Translations under genes and position numbers: made by a program
Origin: CALOCY01 sp942491975
Lineage (GTDB): Bacteria; Bacteroidota; Bacteroidia; Bacteroidales; Prolixibacteraceae
NCBI GenBank assembly: GCA_942491975.1
Contig: CALOCY010000004.1
Location: 2,728,001-2,792,000 of the forward strand
Length of the DNA: 64,000 bases
Reading direction: 5' to 3'
Shown: one piece after another, positions 8,164 to 17,534 of the stretch
Numbering within the stretch: the stretch's first letter is position 1
Layout: each line of letters starts with the position of its first letter
The notes under the pieces: generated by a model
Database searches by the model: none
Told to the model about the DNA's origin: nothing
The model's input: the letters and a program-made list of their open reading frames with translations, nothing else

Positions 8164-8808
8164 ATGAAAAAGAAAATCTTATTACTCGCACTGTGCTTTG
8201 TTACCATTTTTTCAGGTTGCAGGGTAATATCGTTTTTTCCCTTTTATACCCCTGATGATATCATTGTTGACGATCGTATCATTGGAGAGTGGATGATGGA
8301 AGACGAAATAGAAGCCAATGAAAAAGGTGAAAATAGTGATAAAAAAGCCTACGGTATATGGAGATTCCAATACAACACATTAGGGAGTTCTTCAAAACCT
8401 GACAGCACCAATATTCAACTTACCTTTCCAACCTGTAAGGGATGGTTGAATAACCATTCAGAGTATGAAGTAAGACTGTTCAAATTGGGCAATAATACGT
8501 ACCTGGATTTCTATCTTGAAGAGCTGGAGCCGGATTTGGATATAGACATATTTACATCGTTTCACCTTATGCCGGTACATACCCTGGCAAAGGTTGAATT
8601 GGGAACTGATACCATAAAAATAAAGTGGATGGATGATGAGTGGCTGGATAAAATGTATAAAGAGAATAAAGTGCGTATTCAGCACCTTGAGAATGAAGAC
8701 AGGCGTTTACTAACCGCATCATCAAAAGAGCTAAAAAGGTTTTTGTTAAAATATGGCGATGATCCTGAAGCCTTTGACGATGAAGAAGTATTGGTGAAAT
8801 TGAAGTGA
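8164..8808 (+). CDS. Hypothetical lipoprotein
   Basis: A 214-residue protein beginning with a charged N-terminus, a hydrophobic helix and a lipobox ending at Cys19 (IFSGC), so it should be a lipoprotein. The mature part is acidic, with segments such as IIGEWMMEDEIE and GIWRFQYN that suggest a lipocalin-like or small beta-sheet domain. No family was recognised. It is followed after 34 nt by a LytS-type kinase on the same strand, so it may be part of that signalling unit, for example as an envelope sensor. That link is inference from position only. Confidence 0.6.
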   Translation: MKKKILLLALCFVTIFSGCRVISFFPFYTPDDIIVDDRIIGEWMMEDEIEANEKGENSDKKAYGIWRFQYNTLGSSSKPDSTNIQLTFPTCKGWLNNHSEYEVRLFKLGNNTYLDFYLEELEPDLDIDIFTSFHLMPVHTLAKVELGTDTIKIKWMDDEWLDKMYKENKVRIQHLENEDRRLLTASSKELKRFLLKYGDDPEAFDDEEVLVKLK

Positions 8809-8842
8809 TTTATACTACCTTTAATGTACGTAAAGCCATCAG

Positions 8843-9868
8843 ATGAACAGTCATTTTATATATCACAAACAATTCAGGCTGCTCCAGCACATGTTGTTCT
8901 GGGCAGTCTCTTTTTATATCCTGCTTCAGTTTTTTGCTTCGTCAAACAAGTTGCTTAAGGTTGATATAATCTACACAATTGTGTTTCATGTTACCCTGGC
9001 AATCCCTGTATACCTTAACCTGTACTTGCTAATCCCAACGTTTCTGAACCGCGATAAATACCTTACCTATTCGGGATTGCTGCTATTGCTGTTGGGGGCG
9101 GGGACTGCCTTAAATTTAGCAATGTTTGAGTACCTGATCGACTTTATTTTTCCAGGTTATTACTTTATATCGTATTACGAGTTTTGGGATATCCTCAAAT
9201 TTTTCGTGGTATACATAGGGATTACCTCGCTATTTAAGCTTTCAAAAGCATGGTTCAGGTTAACCGGGACCGAGAACGAAAAGCTGGTCTTTGAGCTGAA
9301 GGTTCTTAAATCACAGATCAATCCGCATTTTTTGTTCAATAGCTTAACCGGTATTTACGCACTGGCCCGGAAAAAGTCAGGCCGTGCACCCGATACCATA
9401 CTCAAGCTGGCTGAAATGATGCGTTATATGTTGTACGATGCCGAAAATGAGTGGGTACCCCTTGAGCAGGAACTCAGCTTTATACGCAATTATTTTGAGC
9501 TGCAACAATTACGCACCAATGCCGGAGCTGATATTAAAGTCAACATTAGCGGGAACGGTGATGATCTGAAGATTGCACCTTTGCTATTTACCCCGCTTAT
9601 TGAGAACAGTTTTAAGCATGGGTTAATGGGTGATGCGGAGAGTGCTTTCGTACACCTGAACATTCAGGTCACAGATAAAGAATTGACCCTTTCGCTATCA
9701 AACAACAAAGGAAAGAGCGATAATATTGAAAGGAATATGCCTGGGGGGATTGGTATCGATAATGTAAAAAAACGGCTGGTCCTTATATATGCCAACAGGC
9801 ACAGCTTTGAAATTGATGAAAAAGAGAATACCTTTAAAGCTATACTGAAAATAAGATTGTACAGCTAA
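8843..9868 (+). CDS. LytS/YehU-type sensor histidine kinase
   Basis: A 341-residue membrane kinase. About four hydrophobic helices lie in residues 11-135. The His_kinase domain follows with the phosphoacceptor His162 in INPHFLFNSL, and then a HATPase region with ENSFKHG and the glycine-rich GGIGIDNVKKRL. Such kinases sense envelope or peptide signals and phosphorylate LytTR regulators. The partner gene starts 10 nt downstream. The paralogous kinase at 39557 shares this layout. The signal is unknown. Confidence 0.9.
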   Translation: MNSHFIYHKQFRLLQHMLFWAVSFYILLQFFASSNKLLKVDIIYTIVFHVTLAIPVYLNLYLLIPTFLNRDKYLTYSGLLLLLLGAGTALNLAMFEYLIDFIFPGYYFISYYEFWDILKFFVVYIGITSLFKLSKAWFRLTGTENEKLVFELKVLKSQINPHFLFNSLTGIYALARKKSGRAPDTILKLAEMMRYMLYDAENEWVPLEQELSFIRNYFELQQLRTNAGADIKVNISGNGDDLKIAPLLFTPLIENSFKHGLMGDAESAFVHLNIQVTDKELTLSLSNNKGKSDNIERNMPGGIGIDNVKKRLVLIYANRHSFEIDEKENTFKAILKIRLYS

Positions 9869-9878
9869 GCCAATACTT

Positions 9879-10565
9879 ATGCCAATAAAATGCATGATAG
9901 TTGAAGACGAGCCTTTTGCCCGTGATGTGCTTCAGGATTATATGGACGACTCACCTGATCTGGAATTGGTAAAGGTTTGCGAAAATGCCAAAACTGCCCG
10001 TGAATATTTGAAAGAAAATGAGATTGATCTGTTATTTCTGGATGTTAATATGCCAGAAATATCGGGAATTACTTTTTTGAAAAGCCTTTCCAATGCCCCC
10101 TTAACCATTTTTACCACAGCTTACCCGGAATTTGCCATTGAAGGGTTTGAACTGAATGCCATTGATTACCTATTGAAACCTTTTTCGTTCGAACGCTTCA
10201 GGACTGCAGTAGAGAAAGCTGTAGAAAAAACGGGAATAGCTGTTAGTGATAATAGCAGTAAAGCGTTTTTAACCCTTAACGTTGATAAGAAACTACACCG
10301 CATTGAAAAAGAGACCATACACTACCTCGAGGGGTGTGGCGATTATGTGAAAGTCTACTACCAGGAGACATCTTTGCTGGTACACGACACCATGCGCAAC
10401 CTGTTTGAAAGGTTACCTGAAAACCGATTTATGCGGATACACAAATCATACATCGTAAATCTTGACCGTATAACAGTGGTTGAAGGGAATCAGGTCAAAA
10501 TTAATGAACAGATGATTCCTATTGGTGTATCGTATAAAGATGAGTTAATGGGGAAAATACAATAA
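9879..10565 (+). CDS. LytTR-family response regulator
   Basis: A 228-residue protein with a receiver domain (acidic pocket EDEP, phosphoacceptor Asp55 in LFLDVNMP, Thr in FTTAYPEF, Lys in YLLKPF) and a C-terminal LytTR DNA-binding domain (about 125-228, with FMRIHKSYIVNL). It is the obvious partner of the kinase just upstream, with only 10 nt between the two. The target promoter cannot be read from the window; the upstream lipoprotein is one possibility. Confidence 0.92.
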   Translation: MPIKCMIVEDEPFARDVLQDYMDDSPDLELVKVCENAKTAREYLKENEIDLLFLDVNMPEISGITFLKSLSNAPLTIFTTAYPEFAIEGFELNAIDYLLKPFSFERFRTAVEKAVEKTGIAVSDNSSKAFLTLNVDKKLHRIEKETIHYLEGCGDYVKVYYQETSLLVHDTMRNLFERLPENRFMRIHKSYIVNLDRITVVEGNQVKINEQMIPIGVSYKDELMGKIQ

Positions 10566-10590
10566 CCCTTATTAAAAATGTTGTTTAGCA

Positions 10591-10627
10591 AAAGGATGCC
10601 ACCTCTCAAAAAAAGGTGGCATCCTTT
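10591..10627. terminator. Bidirectional hairpin terminator, AAAGGATG family
   Basis: A perfect 14-bp stem (AAAGGATGCCACCT with AGGTGGCATCCTTT) has a loop CTCAAAAAA. It lies between the convergent LytTR gene and rmlB and could serve both. An almost identical structure is at 45139-45174, also between convergent genes. Confidence 0.7.
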
Positions 10628-10677
10628 ACGAATAAAAATTTATGTGGCCGTACCCCCGACAATGTGTCGGAGATGAG

Positions 10678-11736
10678 CTACTGCCTTTCCTGATACTGCT
10701 TTTTATAGTACTCCTGATAATTACCTGAAGTAATGTTGTTCATCCACTCCTTACTGGCCAGGTACCAGTCTACAGTTTTTGCAATGCCTTCGGGGAATTG
10801 CAACGAGGGTTCCCATCCCAGTTCGTCTTTAATTTTGGTGGCATCAATGGCATACCGCATATCGTGTCCGGCACGGTCTTTTACAAATGTGATGAGTTTT
10901 GCCGAAGTACCGGATGCACGCCCCAGCTTTTCGTCCATTACTTTGCACAGCACATGGATGAGATCAATGTTTTTCCACTCGTTGTTGCCCCCGATATTGT
11001 AGGTTTCACCCAATGCGCCTTTATGGAATACATTATCAATCGCACGGGCATGATCCACCACGTAGAGCCAGTCACGTATATTTTCACCCTTCCCGTAGAT
11101 AGGTATGGGACGGTTATTTTCAATGTTGTTAATTGCCAGCGGGATCAGTTTTTCGGGAAACTGGTTGGGACCATAATTATTGGAACAGTTTGAAAGTACT
11201 ACCGGCAGTTTATAGGTATGCCAGTAGGCCCTTACCAAATGATCGGAGCTGGCTTTTGATGCCGAATAGGGACTACGCGGGTCATACGCAGTATCTTCAT
11301 AAAAGAACCCGGTTTCGCCCAATGATCCGTACACCTCATCGGTAGAGATGTGGTAAAACCGTTTGCCTTCAAAATCACCATTCCAGTGGTGCCGTGCTGC
11401 GTTTAGCAGGTTTACAGTTCCCACAATATTGGTCATGATAAACTCCATAGGATTGGCAATGGAGCGGTCAACGTGTGACTCGGCAGCCAGGTGCAATACA
11501 CCGTCAAACCGGTATTTATCAAACAGTTGTTGTACAAAATCCCCGTCGGTAATGTCGCCCTTTACAAATTCGTAATTGGGCATCGCCTCTACGTCGTACA
11601 AATTCTCGAGGTTCCCTGCATAGGTCAAAGCATCAAGGTTGATAATTTTATAGTCAGGGTATTGATTGATAAACAGCCGTATGACATGCGAGCCAATAAA
11701 TCCGGCCCCTCCGGTGATCAAAATAATCTTTTTCAT
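10678..11736 (-). CDS. rmlB: dTDP-glucose 4,6-dehydratase
   Basis: A 352-residue extended short-chain dehydrogenase. It has the NAD-binding GGAGFIGSH (residues 9-17), STDEVYGS with the catalytic Thr/Asp/Glu, and YSASKAS with the catalytic Tyr and Lys. It converts dTDP-glucose to dTDP-4-keto-6-deoxyglucose, a precursor of rhamnose and other deoxysugars of surface polysaccharides. The length is typical. It stands alone: rmlA, rmlC and rmlD are not next to it, so it may work with a polysaccharide locus elsewhere. Confidence 0.95.
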   Translation of the reverse strand: MKKIILITGGAGFIGSHVIRLFINQYPDYKIINLDALTYAGNLENLYDVEAMPNYEFVKGDITDGDFVQQLFDKYRFDGVLHLAAESHVDRSIANPMEFIMTNIVGTVNLLNAARHHWNGDFEGKRFYHISTDEVYGSLGETGFFYEDTAYDPRSPYSASKASSDHLVRAYWHTYKLPVVLSNCSNNYGPNQFPEKLIPLAINNIENNRPIPIYGKGENIRDWLYVVDHARAIDNVFHKGALGETYNIGGNNEWKNIDLIHVLCKVMDEKLGRASGTSAKLITFVKDRAGHDMRYAIDATKIKDELGWEPSLQFPEGIAKTVDWYLASKEWMNNITSGNYQEYYKKQYQERQ

Positions 11737-11864
11737 TGTTTGTTCTGTTTAGGTGTCGAATTTACAGATAAAACCACAAAGCCCCCGCATTACGATTGTT
11801 TTTTGCAACATGTTTAAAGTGTCACCTTTTTGAAGAGATAATATTCTTGTAATTGTTAACAAAT

Positions 11865-13418
11865 CTATTCTTTAGGTGTCAGCGTAATGGCCGGCACAAT
11901 CATCTCTTCAAGAGATATTCCCCCGTGCTGAAAGGTGTCTTTGTAGTAGTTGACAAAGTAGTTGTAGTTGTTGGGGTAGGCAAAAAAGTCGTTTTTGGTG
12001 GCAAATATAAACGTAGAACTCATGTTGGGTGCCGGCAATGCAGCACTGGCCGGATTGGTGACATCAAACACCTGTTTAGCCGGATAGTTAAGGTTGCGCC
12101 CCACTTTATAACGGAGGTTGGTATTCGTATTGCGATCGCCTACCACTTTTATGGCATTATCTACCCGGATAGTTCCATGATCGGTCAATAATACAATATG
12201 TACCTTCTGTTCCGACAATTTTTTTACTAATTCATACAGGTTGGAGTGCCTGAACCAGCTTTCGGTAATTGAACGATAGGCCTTTTCATCGCGTGCCAGC
12301 TCTTTGATCACCTCCATTTCGGTACGGGAATGAGAAATCATATCCACAAAATTGAAAACCAACACGGAGAGGTCATGTCCCATAATAGATGACAGGGTAT
12401 CGGAGACCTCGCGATCGGTTTTCAGGCTCTGCACCTTCTCAAAGAAGACCTTCTCTTTGCGCCTAAGCCGTTCCATATGTGCCATAAGAAGCTCGTACTC
12501 TTTCAGATTTTTACCGCCCTCTTCATCATCGTTGAGCCAGTATTCAGGATACCGTTTTTCGATTTCAGCTGGCATCATACCGGCAAACATGGCATTACGT
12601 GCATACATGGTAGCCGTAGGCAGAATACTAAAGAAGAGGTCTTCATCCGGCACAAAATACTCACTAAACATACCACTCAATACTTTCCACTGGTCATAGC
12701 GCAGGTTGTCGATCAGCAGTACAAATACTTTTTTATTGTCATCAAGCAGTGGAAAAACCTTTTCGCTGAACACATCGGGCGAGAGCAGTGGCCGGTCGTC
12801 AGCCGATTTCCCAAACCAACCGGTGTAGTTACGCTGTATAAACCGTGAAAAGGCATTGTTGGCCTCCTCCTTCTGCATAGCCAACACCTGGTTCATGGTT
12901 GGATTGTCCGAACTACTTAGTTCGAGTTCCCAAAACACCAGCTTTTTATATACTTCTTTCCAGTCATCGTACGATAACGAGTCGTTGATTTGCATTCCTA
13001 TGCGCGAAAATTCCGATTGGTAAGCCAGGGTAGTCTGTTCTGTCACCAGCCGTTTCTGGTCTACATTTTTCTTAATGGTAAGCAATACCTGTTTGGGGTT
13101 GACCGGCTTGATAAGGTAGTCGACCATTTTGGCACCGATAGCCTCATCCATGATGTTCTCCTCTTCACTTTTGGTGATCATCACCACCGGCACATTGGGC
13201 TTAATATTTTTTATCCGGCCCAATGTCTCTAATCCCGTGAGCCCGGGCATATTTTCATCAAGAAAGATGATATCGAAATGTTCTTTCTCTACCAATTCAA
13301 TTGCATCGTATCCATTGGTCGCACCCTTCACCTCGTAGCCTTTACTCTCTAAAAAGATAATGTGCGGCTTCAGCAAATCAATCTCATCATCTGTCCACAA
13401 TATTCGAATTTTCTTCAT
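11865..13418 (-). CDS. porX: PorX: response regulator with PglZ/alkaline phosphatase-like domain
   Basis: A 517-residue protein. The receiver domain carries Asp10/Asp11, the phosphoacceptor Asp54 in FLDENMPG, Thr82 and Lys104 in YLIKPV. A helical linker follows, then a PglZ/alkaline phosphatase-superfamily domain with the metal-site LLIDNLRYDQW (Asp237), PTATMYARNAMFAG (266-280) and LLTDHGTIRV. This architecture is that of PorX, the response regulator that controls type IX secretion in Bacteroidota and is known as a metal-dependent phosphodiesterase. The PorW/SprE-like gene lies directly upstream on the same strand. A perfect palindrome about 90 nt upstream of the start is a candidate control site. 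PorY, the partner kinase, is not in the window. Confidence 0.93.
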   Translation of the reverse strand: MKKIRILWTDDEIDLLKPHIIFLESKGYEVKGATNGYDAIELVEKEHFDIIFLDENMPGLTGLETLGRIKNIKPNVPVVMITKSEEENIMDEAIGAKMVDYLIKPVNPKQVLLTIKKNVDQKRLVTEQTTLAYQSEFSRIGMQINDSLSYDDWKEVYKKLVFWELELSSSDNPTMNQVLAMQKEEANNAFSRFIQRNYTGWFGKSADDRPLLSPDVFSEKVFPLLDDNKKVFVLLIDNLRYDQWKVLSGMFSEYFVPDEDLFFSILPTATMYARNAMFAGMMPAEIEKRYPEYWLNDDEEGGKNLKEYELLMAHMERLRRKEKVFFEKVQSLKTDREVSDTLSSIMGHDLSVLVFNFVDMISHSRTEMEVIKELARDEKAYRSITESWFRHSNLYELVKKLSEQKVHIVLLTDHGTIRVDNAIKVVGDRNTNTNLRYKVGRNLNYPAKQVFDVTNPASAALPAPNMSSTFIFATKNDFFAYPNNYNYFVNYYKDTFQHGGISLEEMIVPAITLTPKE

Positions 13419-13730
13419 GCCTTAGCTTCTTTTTTGTATGATTTCAGTTCCACGCTACTCTTCTAATTCCTTATTACTTTTAGGACTCAGTGACTTCGCA
13501 TTTTCAAACGGTTACAAATTGTAACCGTTTTGTTTCCTTACTTTTAAGAGCCTGTTTTTGTTATCCGATGTATTAATAAAATCAAGTATACATCTGTTTT
13601 TTCGCATTTTACTATCAATAGCAGGTATTTTAATACGGTTACAATTTATGACCATTCCCATAAAAATAACCAAAAAGAGGGCATTTTGTTATCCCATTAA
13701 CAATTATTAACTCCGATTAAAAAATAGTGG
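13419..13730. other. Intergenic region between the PorW/SprE-like gene and porX
   Basis: This gap of 312 nt holds the palindrome at 13506-13530 and the related half-site at 13634-13647. No gene, clear terminator or strong Bacteroidota promoter match was seen in the rest. Confidence 0.4.
13506..13530. promoter_or_regulatory. Palindromic operator candidate upstream of porX
   Basis: A perfect 12-bp inverted repeat with a single central base (AAACGGTTACAA, A, TTGTAACCGTTT) sits in the porX 5' region. A separate half-site TACGGTTACAATTT is at 13634-13647. The close spacing of the arms suits a dimeric DNA-binding protein better than a terminator hairpin. Confidence 0.5.
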
Positions 13731-16700
13731 CTATTTTTTCAGGTAGAAGAGCTTGTAGAAGTCCATGTAATCACGGATGTTCTTATTTTCCCTGAATATC
13801 CGGTAGTTATCGGTAGAGATCACAAAATTACGGTATTGCGTATTCTCCAACGGCCTGTAAATATCACGTTGAGTTACAATCTTTTTCATGTAACTAACTG
13901 CTTCGTCACCATTTTTGAGCCCTTTCACCACAATTACTGTCCTGAAGTCGATTGGTTCTGCAGTTACTGAAAGTTTTAAGTTCGCAAATTCAGCAGTATT
14001 GAGTTGATTGATTCCGGTCACAACACTACCAATATCAATCCCTTCTGAAGGCACTACAAGGGCAAACAGATGCGATTTATTGTTGGATTGTATAAACGGT
14101 CCATCGTAAGCAACAGCGGGTTGTTGTGCCGGTTTTACCTGTGGCGTTACTTTTTCCGGTGTCTCCTTCACCGGTTGGGTTGATGATGACGGAGAGGGGT
14201 TCATCCATTTGCCACGAATATAGTATTCCCTGAAGAAGGTCATGTATTCCTCGATTTTCGAGGTATTCGTCAGCTTGTCAAAGTTGTCGGAAGAGATAAC
14301 AAAGTTACGGTAGCGTGCCATACCCAGACTTCCAAACAGTTTACGGTACGAAACGGCCTCACGGAAGTAGCGCATCGCCTCTTCAGTATTTTTTAACCCT
14401 TTTACCACCATTAGTTTACTATCATCTATTTGCCTGATGCTCACCTTAAGCTGATCTTTCCCCTCTTTCGGTTTATTGAACTGTTTGAAATCTTCTGCTA
14501 TTCGTGACAGGTTCGCCTCTTTATCGAATACAGCTATCACAAACATGTGTGACAGGTTGTTGCCCGGGATAAATTTATCGGTCTGTTTCGCTTTTCCGGC
14601 ATTCACAACTACAAACCGGCCCTTTTCTTCCTCCAGTTCGTCTTCTTCTTCGGCTTTCGCCATTAACTCTTCAGCCGATGCTTCAAGTTCCTCTTCGGGG
14701 AAGTCACTACTGATGTAGCGGCTGTAGTTTTTCACGTAATATTTGAGGTAGTCGAAATAGCTTTTATCTGATACAATCTCCCGGTAATTGGTTGACGAGG
14801 CGACAAAGTTGACATAGTTCACATCGGTGAGTGTTTTAAATACGTCGCGCTTGCGGATAATCGACCTGAAATAGATGAGTGCCTGTTCTTTGTCGGTAAG
14901 GCTACGCACAACTACCATCTCAGTTTGTTGGTTCAGTTTTGCCGTCTCAATATCAAAATCAAGCTTGGTATAGTGGTCAATATTGTAGTTGGCTATATCA
15001 AATTTCAACCGGTTAATATCCACTTCTGCATCAGAAGGATAGGTGATAACAAAGTAGTGTAACAGGTCATCATCATAAACAAATTTCCCGCCAAATTCAT
15101 CGTTTGTAAGATCGTTTTCAGGCAACAATTCTTCATTGACAATTTCTTCGTTGATGTAGCCCATTTCTACCAGTTTTTGGTAATCGTTGAGCGTGCTGTC
15201 ACCCATCAATGTGATCATTTGCTGTGCCAGCGGAGCAGGTTCGCTTTTGGGATATGCGTTGACAAATGCTTGCAATGCCCCGGAGAACCCTGCCGCTGTT
15301 TGCTGTTTACCATGAGCAATCGCTTTCAGGAAATGTATTTTAGGCGTAAGCACGGTGTCCGGCTCGAACAACAACAATTGTTCACAGGTATTTTCCAGTT
15401 CTTCAAATTTTCGCTGGCGGAACAGGTAAAATGCTTTGTCGTACAGTCTGTTCATGCTGTCTTTATGCGCTTCCTGTTCAGCAAAGTAATTGGGATTGAG
15501 CAGGAAATGTGCATACTTGCTGTCCGGAAATTTTTGAATAATTTGTTGCTTGTAATAGGTTGCCCTGTCTGTTTTATTCAGCGTATTGTTTACTTCCCAC
15601 AAGTCGAAGAATGAGATCAATTGAAACTGACTTTCGGGAAAGCGTTCGTTAAGTGTTTCCAGTTGTGTTATGGCACCTTCATAATCGGAGAAATCCGATT
15701 TTAACGCGCGTCCCGATTGGAAGAATGCTTCTTTAATACGCTCATTCGACTGCGCCATTAGCGAATCGTTAAGCGGTACATCCTGAAGGTAATATGCTGC
15801 GGTTTCCGTATCTTCGATGCGTTTCTGTGCAGGTTCTGCCTGTAAACTATCCGGTGATGCTTCATCTGCCAGCATTTCTTCTTCTTCAAACCCTACTGAT
15901 GATTTATTGCTCCTTCTCCAGTTATCTTCCAGTTTACGCTGCCCCCACAAACGGGTAAATTCTTCCTTCCCATATGCAACAACCGTAGGATTGTAGAAGT
16001 AGAATGAGCTTTCCTGCCCCTGAATGTTCCTGTTAGCTTGTCTCAATCCGGGGATATTCGTTCGGTAACGCATCTGCCCCATCTGCTGATTGGATGCCAT
16101 ATCCTGCATCTGCTGAGCCTTCCTTTTTGCCTCATCCACCCACGATGCAATCAACTGGTCGCGTTCCCGGGGGGGCATTTTGGCAATACGTTGCAGGCTG
16201 TCTTCCAGCACAATTGTATTGAGATGTTTGGCTACCCTGCTCAATGATGTATACCGTTCCGCATATTTTTCATATTCAGGGTATACACCGTCTATTACCG
16301 TCATGGCAGTATCAAGATAGGCATGTGCCTGAATGTAGTTTTTATCTTCAAAATAGATGTTGCTCAATGTAATACAGCCTGCTGCCAGCTGATTCCCGTT
16401 TTCAATATACGTTGCAACCGATTGCCGATAATAATTAATACCTTCTGTTTTGTTCCCTTCGTTGTAAAACAAGTTCCCCAATGCATAATAGATCTGATCC
16501 TGAAATTCCTGATTTTTTTCATCACGCAGCATACGGTGCAATTTCTTTTTCAGGTCTTCAATATCTCCTTCTCCACGATACACCCCGGCAATGTTGATCC
16601 GGGCTTTAAACTCCATATCATAAGGCGGACTCATACGAATGACCTCCCGGTACAGTTGTGCTGCTTTTTCTGCATTCCCGGTTTCTTCATAAAGTTGTGC

Positions 16701-17447
16701 GAGGATGTAACAATTTCTCAGTCTTCGTTTACGTTGTTTAATTTTTTTAACTGCGATACCCATGTAAGGTACTGCTTCCGGATATTCACCCTGTTTCATG
16801 TAGTAATCGGCAGTAATAAGGGCCAGTTCGCCTTCCAGTTTCTTAGGAAAATCCGAATCGGATTGCAGGCGTTGTAACAGGTCACGGGCTTCGGTAAACC
16901 GCTCCGATTCACAATAACTGCGTATCATCCAGAGAAAAGCTTCATATTTCACAAGAGGCTCCTCGTAGGTACGCACAATGTGGGAGAAGTTTCCAATGGC
17001 CTGAAGAAAATTGTGCTGATAGAAATAGGCTTTCCCGGTTAAAAGGTATGCATCGTCAACCCATTTGTTGAATTCATTTTTGCTGGCCAGCTTTTTATAC
17101 GCTTCGGTACGTTTTTTACGTCGTTTGGGTTTTTTCGTAATGGAATGCAATTTGATTAATTTCGACGCTTTCAGTATGGCGACATCCATATCGGCAGTCG
17201 AGGTACTGGCTGTACGGGAGTCACTTGATTTGTAAACGGGCAATATTCTGGAATAGTCATTGGGATACGCATTGTCTATTTTCTGCACACCCGCTTTCAG
17301 TGCTTCATTTCCATTGAAAAAAACATTGTAATGAGCCGTTATGTTGTGGTAAGCCCTGTTGATACGGGTATTGTTATTTTTAGAACAGCCCCACACCAGA
17401 CCTATTGCCAGTAGTACAATTGAAATATGCTTTACTCTCTTCACCAA
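13731..17447 (-). CDS. PorW/SprE-like type IX secretion lipoprotein with TPRs and three C-terminal repeats
   Basis: A 1238-residue lipoprotein (lipobox ending at Cys21, LVWGC). The N-terminal YHNITAHYNVFFNG region and the following long TPR array (about 100-790, including AYFYQHNFLQAIGNF) match the PorW/SprE group, which helps type IX secretion and gliding. The C-terminal third holds three homologous units of about 117 residues (793-910, 963-1079, 1122-1238). Each runs HxFVI, VVVKGL..xEA, YRNFVIS..N and ends YM.FF..YY. Acidic (about 911-962) and Pro/Ser-rich (1080-1121) linkers separate them. The usual members I know are shorter, so these repeats are an extension. The frame begins with TTG, and a GTG follows directly. 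Adjacent porX supports the role. Confidence 0.85.
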   Translation of the reverse strand: MVKRVKHISIVLLAIGLVWGCSKNNNTRINRAYHNITAHYNVFFNGNEALKAGVQKIDNAYPNDYSRILPVYKSSDSRTASTSTADMDVAILKASKLIKLHSITKKPKRRKKRTEAYKKLASKNEFNKWVDDAYLLTGKAYFYQHNFLQAIGNFSHIVRTYEEPLVKYEAFLWMIRSYCESERFTEARDLLQRLQSDSDFPKKLEGELALITADYYMKQGEYPEAVPYMGIAVKKIKQRKRRLRNCYILAQLYEETGNAEKAAQLYREVIRMSPPYDMEFKARINIAGVYRGEGDIEDLKKKLHRMLRDEKNQEFQDQIYYALGNLFYNEGNKTEGINYYRQSVATYIENGNQLAAGCITLSNIYFEDKNYIQAHAYLDTAMTVIDGVYPEYEKYAERYTSLSRVAKHLNTIVLEDSLQRIAKMPPRERDQLIASWVDEAKRKAQQMQDMASNQQMGQMRYRTNIPGLRQANRNIQGQESSFYFYNPTVVAYGKEEFTRLWGQRKLEDNWRRSNKSSVGFEEEEMLADEASPDSLQAEPAQKRIEDTETAAYYLQDVPLNDSLMAQSNERIKEAFFQSGRALKSDFSDYEGAITQLETLNERFPESQFQLISFFDLWEVNNTLNKTDRATYYKQQIIQKFPDSKYAHFLLNPNYFAEQEAHKDSMNRLYDKAFYLFRQRKFEELENTCEQLLLFEPDTVLTPKIHFLKAIAHGKQQTAAGFSGALQAFVNAYPKSEPAPLAQQMITLMGDSTLNDYQKLVEMGYINEEIVNEELLPENDLTNDEFGGKFVYDDDLLHYFVITYPSDAEVDINRLKFDIANYNIDHYTKLDFDIETAKLNQQTEMVVVRSLTDKEQALIYFRSIIRKRDVFKTLTDVNYVNFVASSTNYREIVSDKSYFDYLKYYVKNYSRYISSDFPEEELEASAEELMAKAEEEDELEEEKGRFVVVNAGKAKQTDKFIPGNNLSHMFVIAVFDKEANLSRIAEDFKQFNKPKEGKDQLKVSIRQIDDSKLMVVKGLKNTEEAMRYFREAVSYRKLFGSLGMARYRNFVISSDNFDKLTNTSKIEEYMTFFREYYIRGKWMNPSPSSSTQPVKETPEKVTPQVKPAQQPAVAYDGPFIQSNNKSHLFALVVPSEGIDIGSVVTGINQLNTAEFANLKLSVTAEPIDFRTVIVVKGLKNGDEAVSYMKKIVTQRDIYRPLENTQYRNFVISTDNYRIFRENKNIRDYMDFYKLFYLKK

Positions 17448-17534
17448 TGGTTATACTTTATTAGCCAGCTGTATGAATAAACTCTTTTTTACGTTGATTA
17501 TTGTTGTTATTCGAAAAATAAGTCATTAAGACTT

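Noticed and set aside
10678..11736. rmlB as part of a polysaccharide gene cluster
   Set aside because: No rmlA, rmlC, rmlD, glycosyltransferase or flippase gene is adjacent; its neighbours are a LytTR regulator and porX.
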